DNA of 64,000 bases from Ancylobacter novellus (GTDB lineage: Bacteria; Pseudomonadota; Alphaproteobacteria; Rhizobiales; Xanthobacteraceae): the NCBI GenBank assembly GCA_003241485.1, contig QFQD01000011.1, forward strand, positions 1 through 64,000, in the 5' to 3' direction. The position numbers and the translations under genes are program-made. Positions 19,305 to 26,766 of the stretch are shown one piece after another (within the stretch, counting starts at the first letter, position 1; each line of letters starts with the position of its first letter). The notes beneath the pieces were generated by a model. That model was not told the origin of the DNA, searched no databases, and worked only from the letters and a program-made list of their open reading frames with translations.

Positions 19305-19700
19305 ATGGCGCCGAAATTCTCCATGATCCCCGGCGCACCGACGCCGGTCGCCCCCTTCAGCCATGCGGTGGAAGCCGATGGCTGGGTGTTCGTGACCGGG
19401 CAGATGCCGACCTGGCCCGACGACGACTCCCGCCCGCTTCCTGAGGGCGTGGAAGCGCAGACCCGCCGCGTGATGGACAATCTGGTCATCGTGCTCGCCG
19501 GGCTCGGGCTCGACCTGTCGCATGTGGTGCAGGCCCGCGTTTATCTCACCGAGTTCAAGCGCGACTATCCCGCGATGAACGCGGCCTATGCGTCCTACTT
19601 CCCGGCGGACCGGCGGCCGGCGCGCACCTGCGTCGGTGTCACCGGGCTGGCGCGCGACGCGCTGGTGGAGATCGACTTCGTCGCGCACCGCCCGGCCTGA
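19305..19700 (+). CDS. RidA-family protein downstream of hutF
   Basis: This 131-residue RidA/YjgF-fold protein has family marks FSHAVEADGWVFVTGQMP, VVQARVYLTEF and PARTCVGVTGLARDALVEIDFVA, including the conserved arginine and terminal acidic residue. RidA enzymes hydrolyse reactive imines or enamines, and some paralogues act on specific pathway intermediates. Being 24 bp after hutF and probably co-transcribed, it may protect against an imine by-product of histidine or formimino-glutamate metabolism; that is inference. A hairpin terminator follows. Confidence 0.88.
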   Translation: MAPKFSMIPGAPTPVAPFSHAVEADGWVFVTGQMPTWPDDDSRPLPEGVEAQTRRVMDNLVIVLAGLGLDLSHVVQARVYLTEFKRDYPAMNAAYASYFPADRRPARTCVGVTGLARDALVEIDFVAHRPA

Positions 19701-19714
19701 AGCCGAAACGAAAG

Positions 19715-19740
19715 AAGGCGGCGCCCTGCGGCACCGCCTT
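19715..19740. terminator. Bidirectional hairpin terminator between convergent operons
   Basis: AAGGCGG-c-GCC ctgc GGC-a-CCGCCTT forms a strong hairpin 14 bp after the RidA-family stop and 24 bp from the FAH-family stop. The minus-strand side is followed by CTTTCGTTTCGG, so it could serve both operons. Confidence 0.7.
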
Positions 19741-19764
19741 CCCTTCCCGCTCTGACGAAAAAGG

Positions 19765-20469
19765 TCAGACGACCTTGACGTTCAGCGTGCCGACGCCGTC
19801 GACGCCGCCTTCCATCACATCGCCGCGCACGATGGCGCCGACGCCGGCCGGCGTGCCGGACATGATGATGTCACCGGCCTTCAGCTCGAACAGGCCCGAG
19901 AGGATGGCAATCATCTCCGGCACCTTCCAGATCATCTGGTTGAGATCGCCGACCTGACGCGGCGTGCCGTTCACGTTCAGCCACACCTTGCCGTCGGTCG
20001 GGTGGCCGATCCTGGAGGCCGGCACCAGCGCGGAGCACGGGGCGGACGCCTCGAACGCCTTGCCGACTTCCCACGGACGGCCGAGCTTCTTGGCTTCGCC
20101 CTGCAGGTCGCGGCGGGTCATGTCGAGACCGATGCCATAGCCCCACACATGCTCCATCGCCGTCTCGACGGGGATGTTGATGCCGCCCTTGCCGATGGCA
20201 ACCAGCATTTCGAGCTCGTAATGCACATCGCTCGACTTGTCGGGATAGGGGAAGGTGCCGTTGGTGATGACGTTGTCGGGGTTCTTCTGGAAGAAGAAGG
20301 GCGGCTCCTTGTTGGGATCATGCCCCATCTCGATGGCGTGCTCCGCATAGTTGCGGCCAACGCAATAGATGCGATGGATCGGGAACAGCTTGTCCGAACC
20401 TTCGACGGGCAGCGTCGGAATGCCAGGAGGCGTGATCACGTAGGCGGTATTCTCGATAGGCGCGTTCAT
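19765..20469 (-). CDS. Fumarylacetoacetate hydrolase (FAH) family protein
   Basis: This 234-residue enzyme has the FAH fold. The motif RIYCVGRNYAEHAIEMG, the metal ligands in HYELEMLVAIGKGG, the segment GLDMTRRDLQ and the C-terminal GDIIMSGTPAGVG are typical of fumarylpyruvate hydrolase and acylpyruvase relatives. The family cleaves C-C bonds of diketo acids or decarboxylates oxaloacetate. The gene is the last of a five-gene transcript with an SsuABC-like transporter; its start shares a base with the upstream permease stop (20469). That linkage suggests it acts on whatever is imported, probably an aromatic or keto-acid compound, but the substrate is unknown. Confidence 0.88.
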   Translation of the reverse strand: MNAPIENTAYVITPPGIPTLPVEGSDKLFPIHRIYCVGRNYAEHAIEMGHDPNKEPPFFFQKNPDNVITNGTFPYPDKSSDVHYELEMLVAIGKGGINIPVETAMEHVWGYGIGLDMTRRDLQGEAKKLGRPWEVGKAFEASAPCSALVPASRIGHPTDGKVWLNVNGTPRQVGDLNQMIWKVPEMIAILSGLFELKAGDIIMSGTPAGVGAIVRGDVMEGGVDGVGTLNVKVV

Positions 20470-21221
20470 CAGCGTACTCCTGCATAATAGTCGACGCGTT
20501 TTTCAATGGATTCGATGGCTGCCGACAGCAGCATTGCCGCGGCGAAGAGAATGATGGTCAGGGCCCAGAAGTTCTCCATGTCGAAATTGCGCGAATAGAG
20601 CTCGAACAACTCGCCATAGCCGAGGATCGCCACCAGCAGCTGGCCGATCACCACGCCCTTCACACCGCGGATCACGCCAAGGCGGATGCCCGCGAGGATT
20701 TCCGGCAGGGCGGCCAGCAGGATGATCTTGAAGTAGAGGGCGAAAGTGGACGCGCCGTAGCTGCGGCCCATCTCGACCAGCGAATTCGGCACGCTCTGTA
20801 TGCCGGCCCGCGTGTCGAGCACAATGATCCACACGGCGAACAGGAACACGGTGACGATGACGGTCGTCTCGCCCATGCCGAACAGGATCATCAGCACCGG
20901 CACCAGCGCCGAGAGCGGCGCGGAGACGAAGATGTTGACCCAGATGCCCAGCAGATTGTCCGCCGCAGCAAAGCGCCCCATCAGGACGCCGAGGACAACG
21001 CCCACCACGATCGAGAAGAACATGCCGATGAGGAAGCTGTTCAGCGTGGTCAGCGCCGCCGCCTGCCAGGTGCCGGTCTGCACCAGCGCCACCGCGGCCA
21101 CGAGCACGTCGGACAGCGGCGGGATGAGGAACAGCATGCCGGAGCGCCCGACCAGTTCCCAGATGACGCACCAGACGATGAGCGAGGCCATCATCGGTAC
21201 GCGATAGCCGAAGAGTTTCAC
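20469..21221 (-). CDS. ABC transporter permease, NitT/TauT/SsuC type (second)
   Basis: This 250-residue membrane protein has six predicted segments. It has the binding-protein-dependent permease loop seen as VPNSLVEMGRSYGAS ... LPEILAGIRLGVIRGVKGVV. It overlaps the FAH-family gene start by one base and follows the ATPase by 13 bp. With the permease at 22045-22875 it probably forms a heterodimeric importer. Confidence 0.92.
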   Translation of the reverse strand: MKLFGYRVPMMASLIVWCVIWELVGRSGMLFLIPPLSDVLVAAVALVQTGTWQAAALTTLNSFLIGMFFSIVVGVVLGVLMGRFAAADNLLGIWVNIFVSAPLSALVPVLMILFGMGETTVIVTVFLFAVWIIVLDTRAGIQSVPNSLVEMGRSYGASTFALYFKIILLAALPEILAGIRLGVIRGVKGVVIGQLLVAILGYGELFELYSRNFDMENFWALTIILFAAAMLLSAAIESIEKRVDYYAGVR

Positions 21222-21234
21222 GGATCACCCTCCC

Positions 21235-22041
21235 CTAATCGACGTAGCGCTTGAGGCCCTGCCAGATCTCCTCGACCGTATCGAGATAGCCCTGGTCGCG
21301 GCGAATGGCGTCGGGAGAGGCCGAACGGTCGATCTCCGGTTCGATGATCTGGGAGATGCGGCCCGGCCGGCGGGAGAGGATGACGATGCGGTCGGAGCAG
21401 TAGACCGCCTCCTCGATGGAGTGCGTGACGAAGACGAAGGTCTTCTTCTCCAGATCGACGAGGCGCAGCAGGTCTTCCTGGAACTTGCGGCGGTTCTGTT
21501 CGTCCACCGCCGAGAACGGCTCGTCCAGCAGCAGCACGTCCGCGTTCACCGCGAAGGCACGGGCAAGGCCGACGCGCTGGCGCATGCCGCCGGACAGTTC
21601 GTGCGGGTACTTGTTCTCGAAACCGGACAGCCCGACCTCGGCGATGTACTTCGCCGCGATGGACTGGCGCTCGTCCTTGCCCATGCCCTTCAGCTCAAGA
21701 CCGAAGGCGACGTTGCGCATCACCGTCGCCCAGGGCATCAGCGCGAAATCCTGGAACACGAAGGCGCGCTCGGGACCGGGGCCGGTCACCACATTGCCAT
21801 TGACGCGGATCTCGCCCGAGGTCGCCGGGATGAGGCCGGCGATGATCTTGAGCAGCGTGGTCTTGCCGCAGCCGGAAGGGCCAAGCAGGGTGGTGAGCTT
21901 GCCGCGGGGAAAATCGAGGTCGATCGAGCGCAGCGCCTCGACCTCGCTGTACATCTTGCACACGCCGCGCACTTCGACGGCGACGTCGGAACCCGCTGGC
22001 CTGGCAGCTGCGGCTGACGCCTGGGTCGTGATGTTCCGCAT
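21235..22041 (-). CDS. ABC transporter ATP-binding protein, NitT/TauT/SsuB type
   Basis: This 268-residue ATPase has Walker A GPSGCGKTT, the Q-loop region VFQDFALMPWATVMRNVAFGL, the signature ELSGGMRQRVGLARAF and Walker B DVLLLDEPFSAVD, then FVTHSIEEAVYCSDRIVIL. These are standard for nitrate/sulfonate/taurine-type importers. It lies between the two permease genes of the same operon. The N-terminal 20 residues are Ala-rich and non-conserved. Confidence 0.94.
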   Translation of the reverse strand: MRNITTQASAAAARPAGSDVAVEVRGVCKMYSEVEALRSIDLDFPRGKLTTLLGPSGCGKTTLLKIIAGLIPATSGEIRVNGNVVTGPGPERAFVFQDFALMPWATVMRNVAFGLELKGMGKDERQSIAAKYIAEVGLSGFENKYPHELSGGMRQRVGLARAFAVNADVLLLDEPFSAVDEQNRRKFQEDLLRLVDLEKKTFVFVTHSIEEAVYCSDRIVILSRRPGRISQIIEPEIDRSASPDAIRRDQGYLDTVEEIWQGLKRYVD

Positions 22042-22044
22042 GGC

Positions 22045-22875
22045 TCAGGACCTCCGCTTTTCGGGACGCAGCACGCGAAGCTCGAAAGCCTCAAGAGCGG
22101 CCAGCGTCAATGTCGACACAAGGATGATGGAGACGACGGCGGCATACATCTCGGGGTAGTTCGCCACCGAACGGTGATAGGTGATGAGATCGCCGATACC
22201 CGTCGGGGTAATGAGCAGCTCTGCAAGGATCACGCCGATGAAGCCGGCGGCCAGACCCAGGCGCAGACCGGCAAAGATGACCGGCGAGGCATCGGGAATG
22301 ATGATCTTGGTGATGCGCTGCCACCAGTTGCCCTGGAAGGAGTAGCACATCGCAACCAATGACGGATTGGCGTTGCGTACCGCCTTGTAGCCATTGAGCG
22401 CGATCACCGGCAGAGCGAGCATGACCACCGCCAGCGTCTTCGACACCAGGCCGATGCCGTAGACGAAGGTGATGAGCGGGATGAGAGCCGCCATGGGCGC
22501 GGCCTGCAAAACGATGAACACCGGCGCCACCAGCCATTCGGCAAAGCGCGACAGGCCCATCACGATGCCCAGCCCGACACCGATGATCGCCGAAATGGCG
22601 ATGCCGATCACCAGCGGCTGCAGCGTCTCGGCATAGGCCGCGAGGAAGGAGCCGTCGGCCAGCATCGTCAGAAAGGCGCGCAAGGTTTCCAGAAAGGTCG
22701 GAAAGGCGAAGCTGATCGGAATCCGCCCGGCGATCTCCCAGACGAGGAAGAAGACGCCGATCGACGCGGTCCGCCAGAGCACCGTGCGGTGCTCCGAGAG
22801 CTTCCTCCACAGGAAGGAAGCCTCGGGGCCGTGAACGGCTCGCGGAGAGCCGTTCACATGTGTGGGGAGCGACAT
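22045..22875 (-). CDS. ABC transporter permease, NitT/TauT/SsuC type (first)
   Basis: This 276-residue protein has an about 30-residue cytoplasmic N-terminus and six membrane segments. The conserved permease loop is visible around ASPVIFAGLRLGLAAGFIGVILAELL. It is adjacent to the ATPase (3 bp gap) and to the binding-protein gene upstream (10 bp gap), so it is part of one operon. Confidence 0.92.
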   Translation of the reverse strand: MSLPTHVNGSPRAVHGPEASFLWRKLSEHRTVLWRTASIGVFFLVWEIAGRIPISFAFPTFLETLRAFLTMLADGSFLAAYAETLQPLVIGIAISAIIGVGLGIVMGLSRFAEWLVAPVFIVLQAAPMAALIPLITFVYGIGLVSKTLAVVMLALPVIALNGYKAVRNANPSLVAMCYSFQGNWWQRITKIIIPDASPVIFAGLRLGLAAGFIGVILAELLITPTGIGDLITYHRSVANYPEMYAAVVSIILVSTLTLAALEAFELRVLRPEKRRS

Positions 22876-22885
22876 CCGCCCGGCC

Positions 22886-23890
22886 TCAGTTCGTGCCGAC
22901 CTTGCCGAGCGCGCGATTCAGCGGCTCGAGCGCCCAGAAATCCTCGACCTTCAGGCTCGCCGGCGCACCGGTGAGCTGGCCCGAGAGGGTGTAGAAGGCG
23001 AAGTCATCCTTCGCTGCCGCCTCGCCGCCGCCATTGAGCGGGAACGCCTTGCCCTGCGCGAGTTCGGTGAAGTACGGTACGATCTCCTTGACCTGATCGG
23101 CCGGCAGATCCGGCAGCAGGTTGTACTTGGTGCGCCACTCGGCGACGACCGCCGGGTTCTTGGTCACGTCGCGCCACGTGGTCAGGACCGACTCGACGAT
23201 GATGTCGACGTCCTTCTGGTTCTTGTCGAGGAAGTCCTGGCGGGCGAACAGCGCCTCGTCCGTGGCGTTGATGCCGTCGAGCGGGAGGATGATGAACTTG
23301 CCCGGCGCCTTCTCCTGAAGCAGGCGGCGGCCAGCCGAATCCACGATCGTCGCCTTCACATTGCCCTGCAGCAGCGCGCCGGTGCGCACTTCCGAGCCGG
23401 GGATGTAGCTGATCTTGGAGAACTTGATGCCCTGCTTCTCCTCCATCAGCTTCATGATGGCTTCGGTGCCCGAACCGCGCGAATGCACCGCGACTTCCTG
23501 GCCGTTCAGGTCCTTCCAGCTCTTGTAGAACTCGGCATTCACCGCGGGGTAGAAGCGCAGGGTCGAAAGCTGCAGGAAGATGCGAACCGGCACCTTCACC
23601 TTCTGGATCAGCGCATAGGGACCGCCGACGCCGATATCGGCCTGCCCGCTGACGACCGCCTGCGCGGCAATGTCCTCGGACTTCAGATAGGTCATCTCGA
23701 TCTCGACACCCTTCTGCTTGGCCAGCTCGAAGGCGGCGAGCAGATGCAGGTTCTCGACAGAAGCGATGTCGCCATAGGCAACGCGCACCTTGGCCTCGGC
23801 CTGAGGCGTAAAGGCGAGCGCCATACCGACGCCAAGGAGGGCAGCCGTGCCCGAAAGTCGGCAAATGCCGGCCGTGAGGTTCTTGAGCAT
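22886..23890 (-). CDS. ABC transporter substrate-binding protein, NMT1/THI5-like (TauA/SsuA type)
   Basis: This 334-residue periplasmic protein has a signal peptide (about 1-33, ending QAEA). The NMT1/SsuA-like fold follows (VRVAYGDIASVENLHLLAAFELAKQKG; GQADIGVGGPYALI; SRGSGTEAIMKLM). Relatives bind sulfonates, taurine, nitrate, pyrimidine precursors or aromatic acids, and the ligand is not deducible here. It is the first gene of the operon, read divergently from the FadR-type regulator across two operator-like inverted repeats. The start at 23890 follows GGGAGACTGGAA; an upstream in-frame start at 24001 would cross the operator region. Confidence 0.9.
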   Translation of the reverse strand: MLKNLTAGICRLSGTAALLGVGMALAFTPQAEAKVRVAYGDIASVENLHLLAAFELAKQKGVEIEMTYLKSEDIAAQAVVSGQADIGVGGPYALIQKVKVPVRIFLQLSTLRFYPAVNAEFYKSWKDLNGQEVAVHSRGSGTEAIMKLMEEKQGIKFSKISYIPGSEVRTGALLQGNVKATIVDSAGRRLLQEKAPGKFIILPLDGINATDEALFARQDFLDKNQKDVDIIVESVLTTWRDVTKNPAVVAEWRTKYNLLPDLPADQVKEIVPYFTELAQGKAFPLNGGGEAAAKDDFAFYTLSGQLTGAPASLKVEDFWALEPLNRALGKVGTN

Positions 23891-23952
23891 TTCCAGTCTC
23901 CCATTGTGCCGAGTGGTTAAGCCCACTACTGAGCCAACCCGCGAGGTTGGCG

Positions 23953-23969
23953 ACCAATTGCTATTTGGT
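23953..23969. promoter_or_regulatory. Operator-like inverted repeat 1 of the FadR-type regulator
   Basis: ACCAATT-GCT-ATTTGGT has ACCAA/TTGGT half-sites and lies 62 bp upstream of the binding-protein gene. The same half-sites recur at 24040-24059 near the regulator start. Confidence 0.62.
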
Positions 23970-24039
23970 TTATATTGGGTTTGACGAAGGGTCAAGCTCA
24001 CATCGGCTTGACCGAACGAATTCGGCGACGCATATATTG

Positions 24040-24059
24040 AACCAATTCAAAATTTGGTT
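24040..24059. promoter_or_regulatory. Operator-like inverted repeat 2 of the FadR-type regulator
   Basis: AACCAA and TTGGTT half-sites are separated by eight AT-rich bases, 13 bp upstream of the regulator start codon. The match to the site at 23953-23969 suggests joint control of both divergent genes. Confidence 0.64.
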
Positions 24060-24072
24060 GAGCCGATACGCG

Positions 24073-24783
24073 ATGCTGACAGCGCCCAATGACACCCATC
24101 CTGAGAAAGGCATCGTCACTCAGCTCAGGGCGTACCTTGCCCAAACCAATCTGCCGGAGGACGGCAGGCTCCCCCCCGAGCGCGAGCTGGCCGTCGCCCT
24201 TGGCGTCTCGCGCACGGAGCTTCGCAAGGCGCTCGACGTGCTCGAAGCGGAAGGCCAGCTGTGGCGCCATGTCGGCAAAGGCACCTTCATGGGCAGCCGG
24301 CCGCTCGACACCTTTGCCGATATTTCCGCGCTGGCGCGCCGCAGCAACCCGGCCGAGGTGATGCGCGCGCGTATCGTCATCGAGCCGGAAATCGCCCGCG
24401 CCGCCGCCTTTACCGCCACGCCGGCCGACATTTCCGAGATGCGCCTGTGCCTTGCGCGCTCACGGCAGGCCGACAGCTGGCGGCAATATGAGGGCTGGGA
24501 CACGCGGCTCCATCGCACCATTGCGGAGGCGACGCAGAACAGCCTGCTGCTCGGCCTGTTCGACACGCTGAACGCCGTCCGCCGTGCCGTGACCTGGGGC
24601 CGGCTGCGCACGGCACCCATGCGCCCTCTGCCCACGCATCACAGCTTCACCGAGCATGACAACATCGTCGATGCCATCGAGCACCGCGACATGGCCGGCG
24701 CCGCCAATGCGATGCGGGCGCATCTGATGACGGTCGAGCGCAAGCTGCTGGAGAAGCAGTTGCGCGCCGCCAATGAGGGCTGA
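24073..24783 (+). CDS. GntR/FadR-family transcriptional regulator (FCD domain)
   Basis: This 236-residue regulator has an N-terminal winged-helix domain (about 10-75; LRAYLAQTNLPEDGRLPPERELAVALGVSRTELRKAL) and a C-terminal all-helical FCD ligand-binding domain (about 95-225). The FCD metal-site pattern is visible as R-x-V-I-E-P-E-I, then DTRLHRTIAEAT and H near the end of the domain. Such proteins usually repress a neighbouring catabolic operon until a carboxylic acid binds. The ATG at 24073 lies just behind an operator-like repeat. It is divergent from the ABC/FAH operon and probably controls it and itself. Confidence 0.9.
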   Translation: MLTAPNDTHPEKGIVTQLRAYLAQTNLPEDGRLPPERELAVALGVSRTELRKALDVLEAEGQLWRHVGKGTFMGSRPLDTFADISALARRSNPAEVMRARIVIEPEIARAAAFTATPADISEMRLCLARSRQADSWRQYEGWDTRLHRTIAEATQNSLLLGLFDTLNAVRRAVTWGRLRTAPMRPLPTHHSFTEHDNIVDAIEHRDMAGAANAMRAHLMTVERKLLEKQLRAANEG

Positions 24784-24909
24784 AGCCGTCATCTGACGCA
24801 CCTTGCGCCAGCGCAACGACGCGATTGGCCGGGCGGTGTCCGCTCTCGCGATCTGGCGCGCGCCCGACTACGATGCGGCGCGCCTGCGGTCCCGCGAGAG
24901 GAAGCCCCA

Positions 24910-26094
24910 TTGAGCAAGGCCCTGTTTGTCGTCAATGCCGGCAGCTCCAGCATCAAGTTCAAGCTGTACGAGATCGTCGGGGATGACATCGCTCCGCTCA
25001 TCACCGGCGCGCTGGATGGCATCGGCACCCAGCCACGCCTGAAGGCGAAGGGGGCCGACGGCGCGGTGCTTGTGGACCGCGGCTTTCCGGCGGATGAAAT
25101 CGCCAAGCCATCCGACGCCCAGCACGCCATAGGTGACTGGCTCGTGCCTCTCCTCGGCGAGCATGACCTGATCGGCGTCGGTCATCGCGTGGTGCATGGC
25201 GGCCCGCATTATTCCCACCCCGTCATCGTCGACGACGAGGTGCTGCGCACGCTGGAGAGCTTCATCCCTCTCGCCCCGCTGCACCAATTGACCAATCTCG
25301 ACCCGATCCGCGTGCTGCGCGCGCGCCGGCCGGATCTGCCGCAGGTCGCCTGCTTCGACACCGCCTTCCATCGCGACCATCCCGAGATCGCCGACCGTTT
25401 CGCCCTGCCCCGCGCGCTCTATGACGACGGCGTGCGTCGCTACGGCTTTCACGGCCTGTCCTACGAATATGTTTCAGGCCGGCTTCGCGAGATGGCGCCG
25501 GATCTGGCGGCCGGGCGTGTGGTGATCTGCCATCTGGGTTCGGGCGCCTCGGCCTGCGGGCTGCTGGACGGGCGCAGCATGGAATCGACCATGGGCTTCA
25601 CCGCGCTGGACGGCCTGCCCATGGGCACGCGCTGCGGCGCGCTCGATGCCGGCGTCGTGCTGCATCTGATCGAGCAGAAAGGCCTTACGCCGGCCGAGGT
25701 TGGCCACATGCTGTATCACGACAGCGGGCTTCGCGGCCTCTCCGGCATCAGCAACGACATGCGCGACCTCCTTGCCTCCTCCGAGCCGGCGGCGGCAATG
25801 GCGGTCGACTATTTCACGCTGCATGTCGCGCAGGCGGTTGCCCGTCTCGCGGTGACGCTCGGCGGCCTCGACGCGCTCATCTTCACCGCCGGCATCGGCG
25901 AGCACGCGCCGGAGATACGCAGCCGGGTGGCGGGAAGGCTGAAGTTCCTGGGCGTCCAGATTGACGAGGGCGCCAACTCGGCCGGTGCGAGCGAGTTCCA
26001 GTCCGGCAGCAGCGCGGTACGCGTGCTCGTGGTGCCGACGGACGAAGAACGCATGATCGGCCTGCACACGCTGAAGCTGCTCAGCGCCGCCTAG
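24910..26094 (+). CDS. ackA: Acetate kinase
   Basis: This enzyme interconverts acetate + ATP and acetyl phosphate + ADP. The 394-residue protein carries the ASKHA-fold marks: VNAGSSSIKFKL at the N-terminus, GHRVVHGG, the catalytic FDTAFH, the phosphate loop CHLGSGAS, and GFTALDGLPMGTRCGALDAG. Near the C-terminus it has FTAGIGEHAPEIR. The start is a TTG preceded by GAGAGGAAG. No phosphotransacetylase gene is adjacent, so its partner (Pta or a phosphoketolase) must lie elsewhere. It is convergent with the next gene, 6 bp away. Confidence 0.95.
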   Translation: MSKALFVVNAGSSSIKFKLYEIVGDDIAPLITGALDGIGTQPRLKAKGADGAVLVDRGFPADEIAKPSDAQHAIGDWLVPLLGEHDLIGVGHRVVHGGPHYSHPVIVDDEVLRTLESFIPLAPLHQLTNLDPIRVLRARRPDLPQVACFDTAFHRDHPEIADRFALPRALYDDGVRRYGFHGLSYEYVSGRLREMAPDLAAGRVVICHLGSGASACGLLDGRSMESTMGFTALDGLPMGTRCGALDAGVVLHLIEQKGLTPAEVGHMLYHDSGLRGLSGISNDMRDLLASSEPAAAMAVDYFTLHVAQAVARLAVTLGGLDALIFTAGIGEHAPEIRSRVAGRLKFLGVQIDEGANSAGASEFQSGSSAVRVLVVPTDEERMIGLHTLKLLSAA

Positions 26095-26100
26095 CGCCGG

Positions 26101-26766
26101 CTAGCCGAGACGTGGCAGGGCGCGCGCCTTTTCATCGATCTCCTTGCGGACATCCGCCGGAACCGAGCCCATAACGCCCGGCCAGACCTTCCGGAATCGC
26201 GTCGCCGCGCCCGGCGTCAAGCCGACCATCTGCAACTCGTAGAAGAAGCGCTGCTTCTGCTCGTCGCTCGCGTCGCGCCAGACGCCCGCCAGAAACGACA
26301 GGCGCCACAGAATGTCGCGATCTTCGCGCGGCGCCACCACGGACGACATCTGCCACGCGGCCAGCGCCAGATCGAGGCGCGACGCCGCCAGGCTGGCGGT
26401 GGCGAAATTCGACCATGCGTCGCCGCTGACCGGATCGATACGGATGACGTCCGCCGCTTCCGACAGCGTCGTGGCCGCCGGTACGCCGGACGCCCGGCCA
26501 AGCCGCATATAGAGCGGGCGGGCGAGATTGCGCACGCCGGCAACGTCACGCCATTCCGCAAGCTGTGCCCGTAACGGTGCCAATTTGGGGAAGTTCGCGG
26601 CGGACCAGTACTTGTCGGCCAGCACCGCCGACACCTGGCCATACAGGGAGAAAAAGCCCAGCAGCCGCGCTCCCTCGAAGGTCAGCCCGGCGCCCGCACA
26701 CAGAAGGACCAGCGCGAGCGCCATGCCCCCCAGCGAGCGCCGCGGCGCTGCGACGGCCCCGCTCAT
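26101..26766 (-). CDS. Membrane-anchored protein of unknown function, exopolysaccharide block 1
   Basis: This 221-residue protein has one hydrophobic segment near residues 13-35 and an otherwise soluble, helical remainder. The central part (IDPVSGDAWSNFATASLAASRLDLALAAWQMSSVVAPRE) resembles a tetratricopeptide-like helical pair. Its start overlaps the stop of the BY-kinase gene by four bases, so it is translationally coupled to that gene and probably works in polysaccharide export or assembly. I do not recognise a named family. Confidence 0.72.
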   Translation of the reverse strand: MSGAVAAPRRSLGGMALALVLLCAGAGLTFEGARLLGFFSLYGQVSAVLADKYWSAANFPKLAPLRAQLAEWRDVAGVRNLARPLYMRLGRASGVPAATTLSEAADVIRIDPVSGDAWSNFATASLAASRLDLALAAWQMSSVVAPREDRDILWRLSFLAGVWRDASDEQKQRFFYELQMVGLTPGAATRFRKVWPGVMGSVPADVRKEIDEKARALPRLG

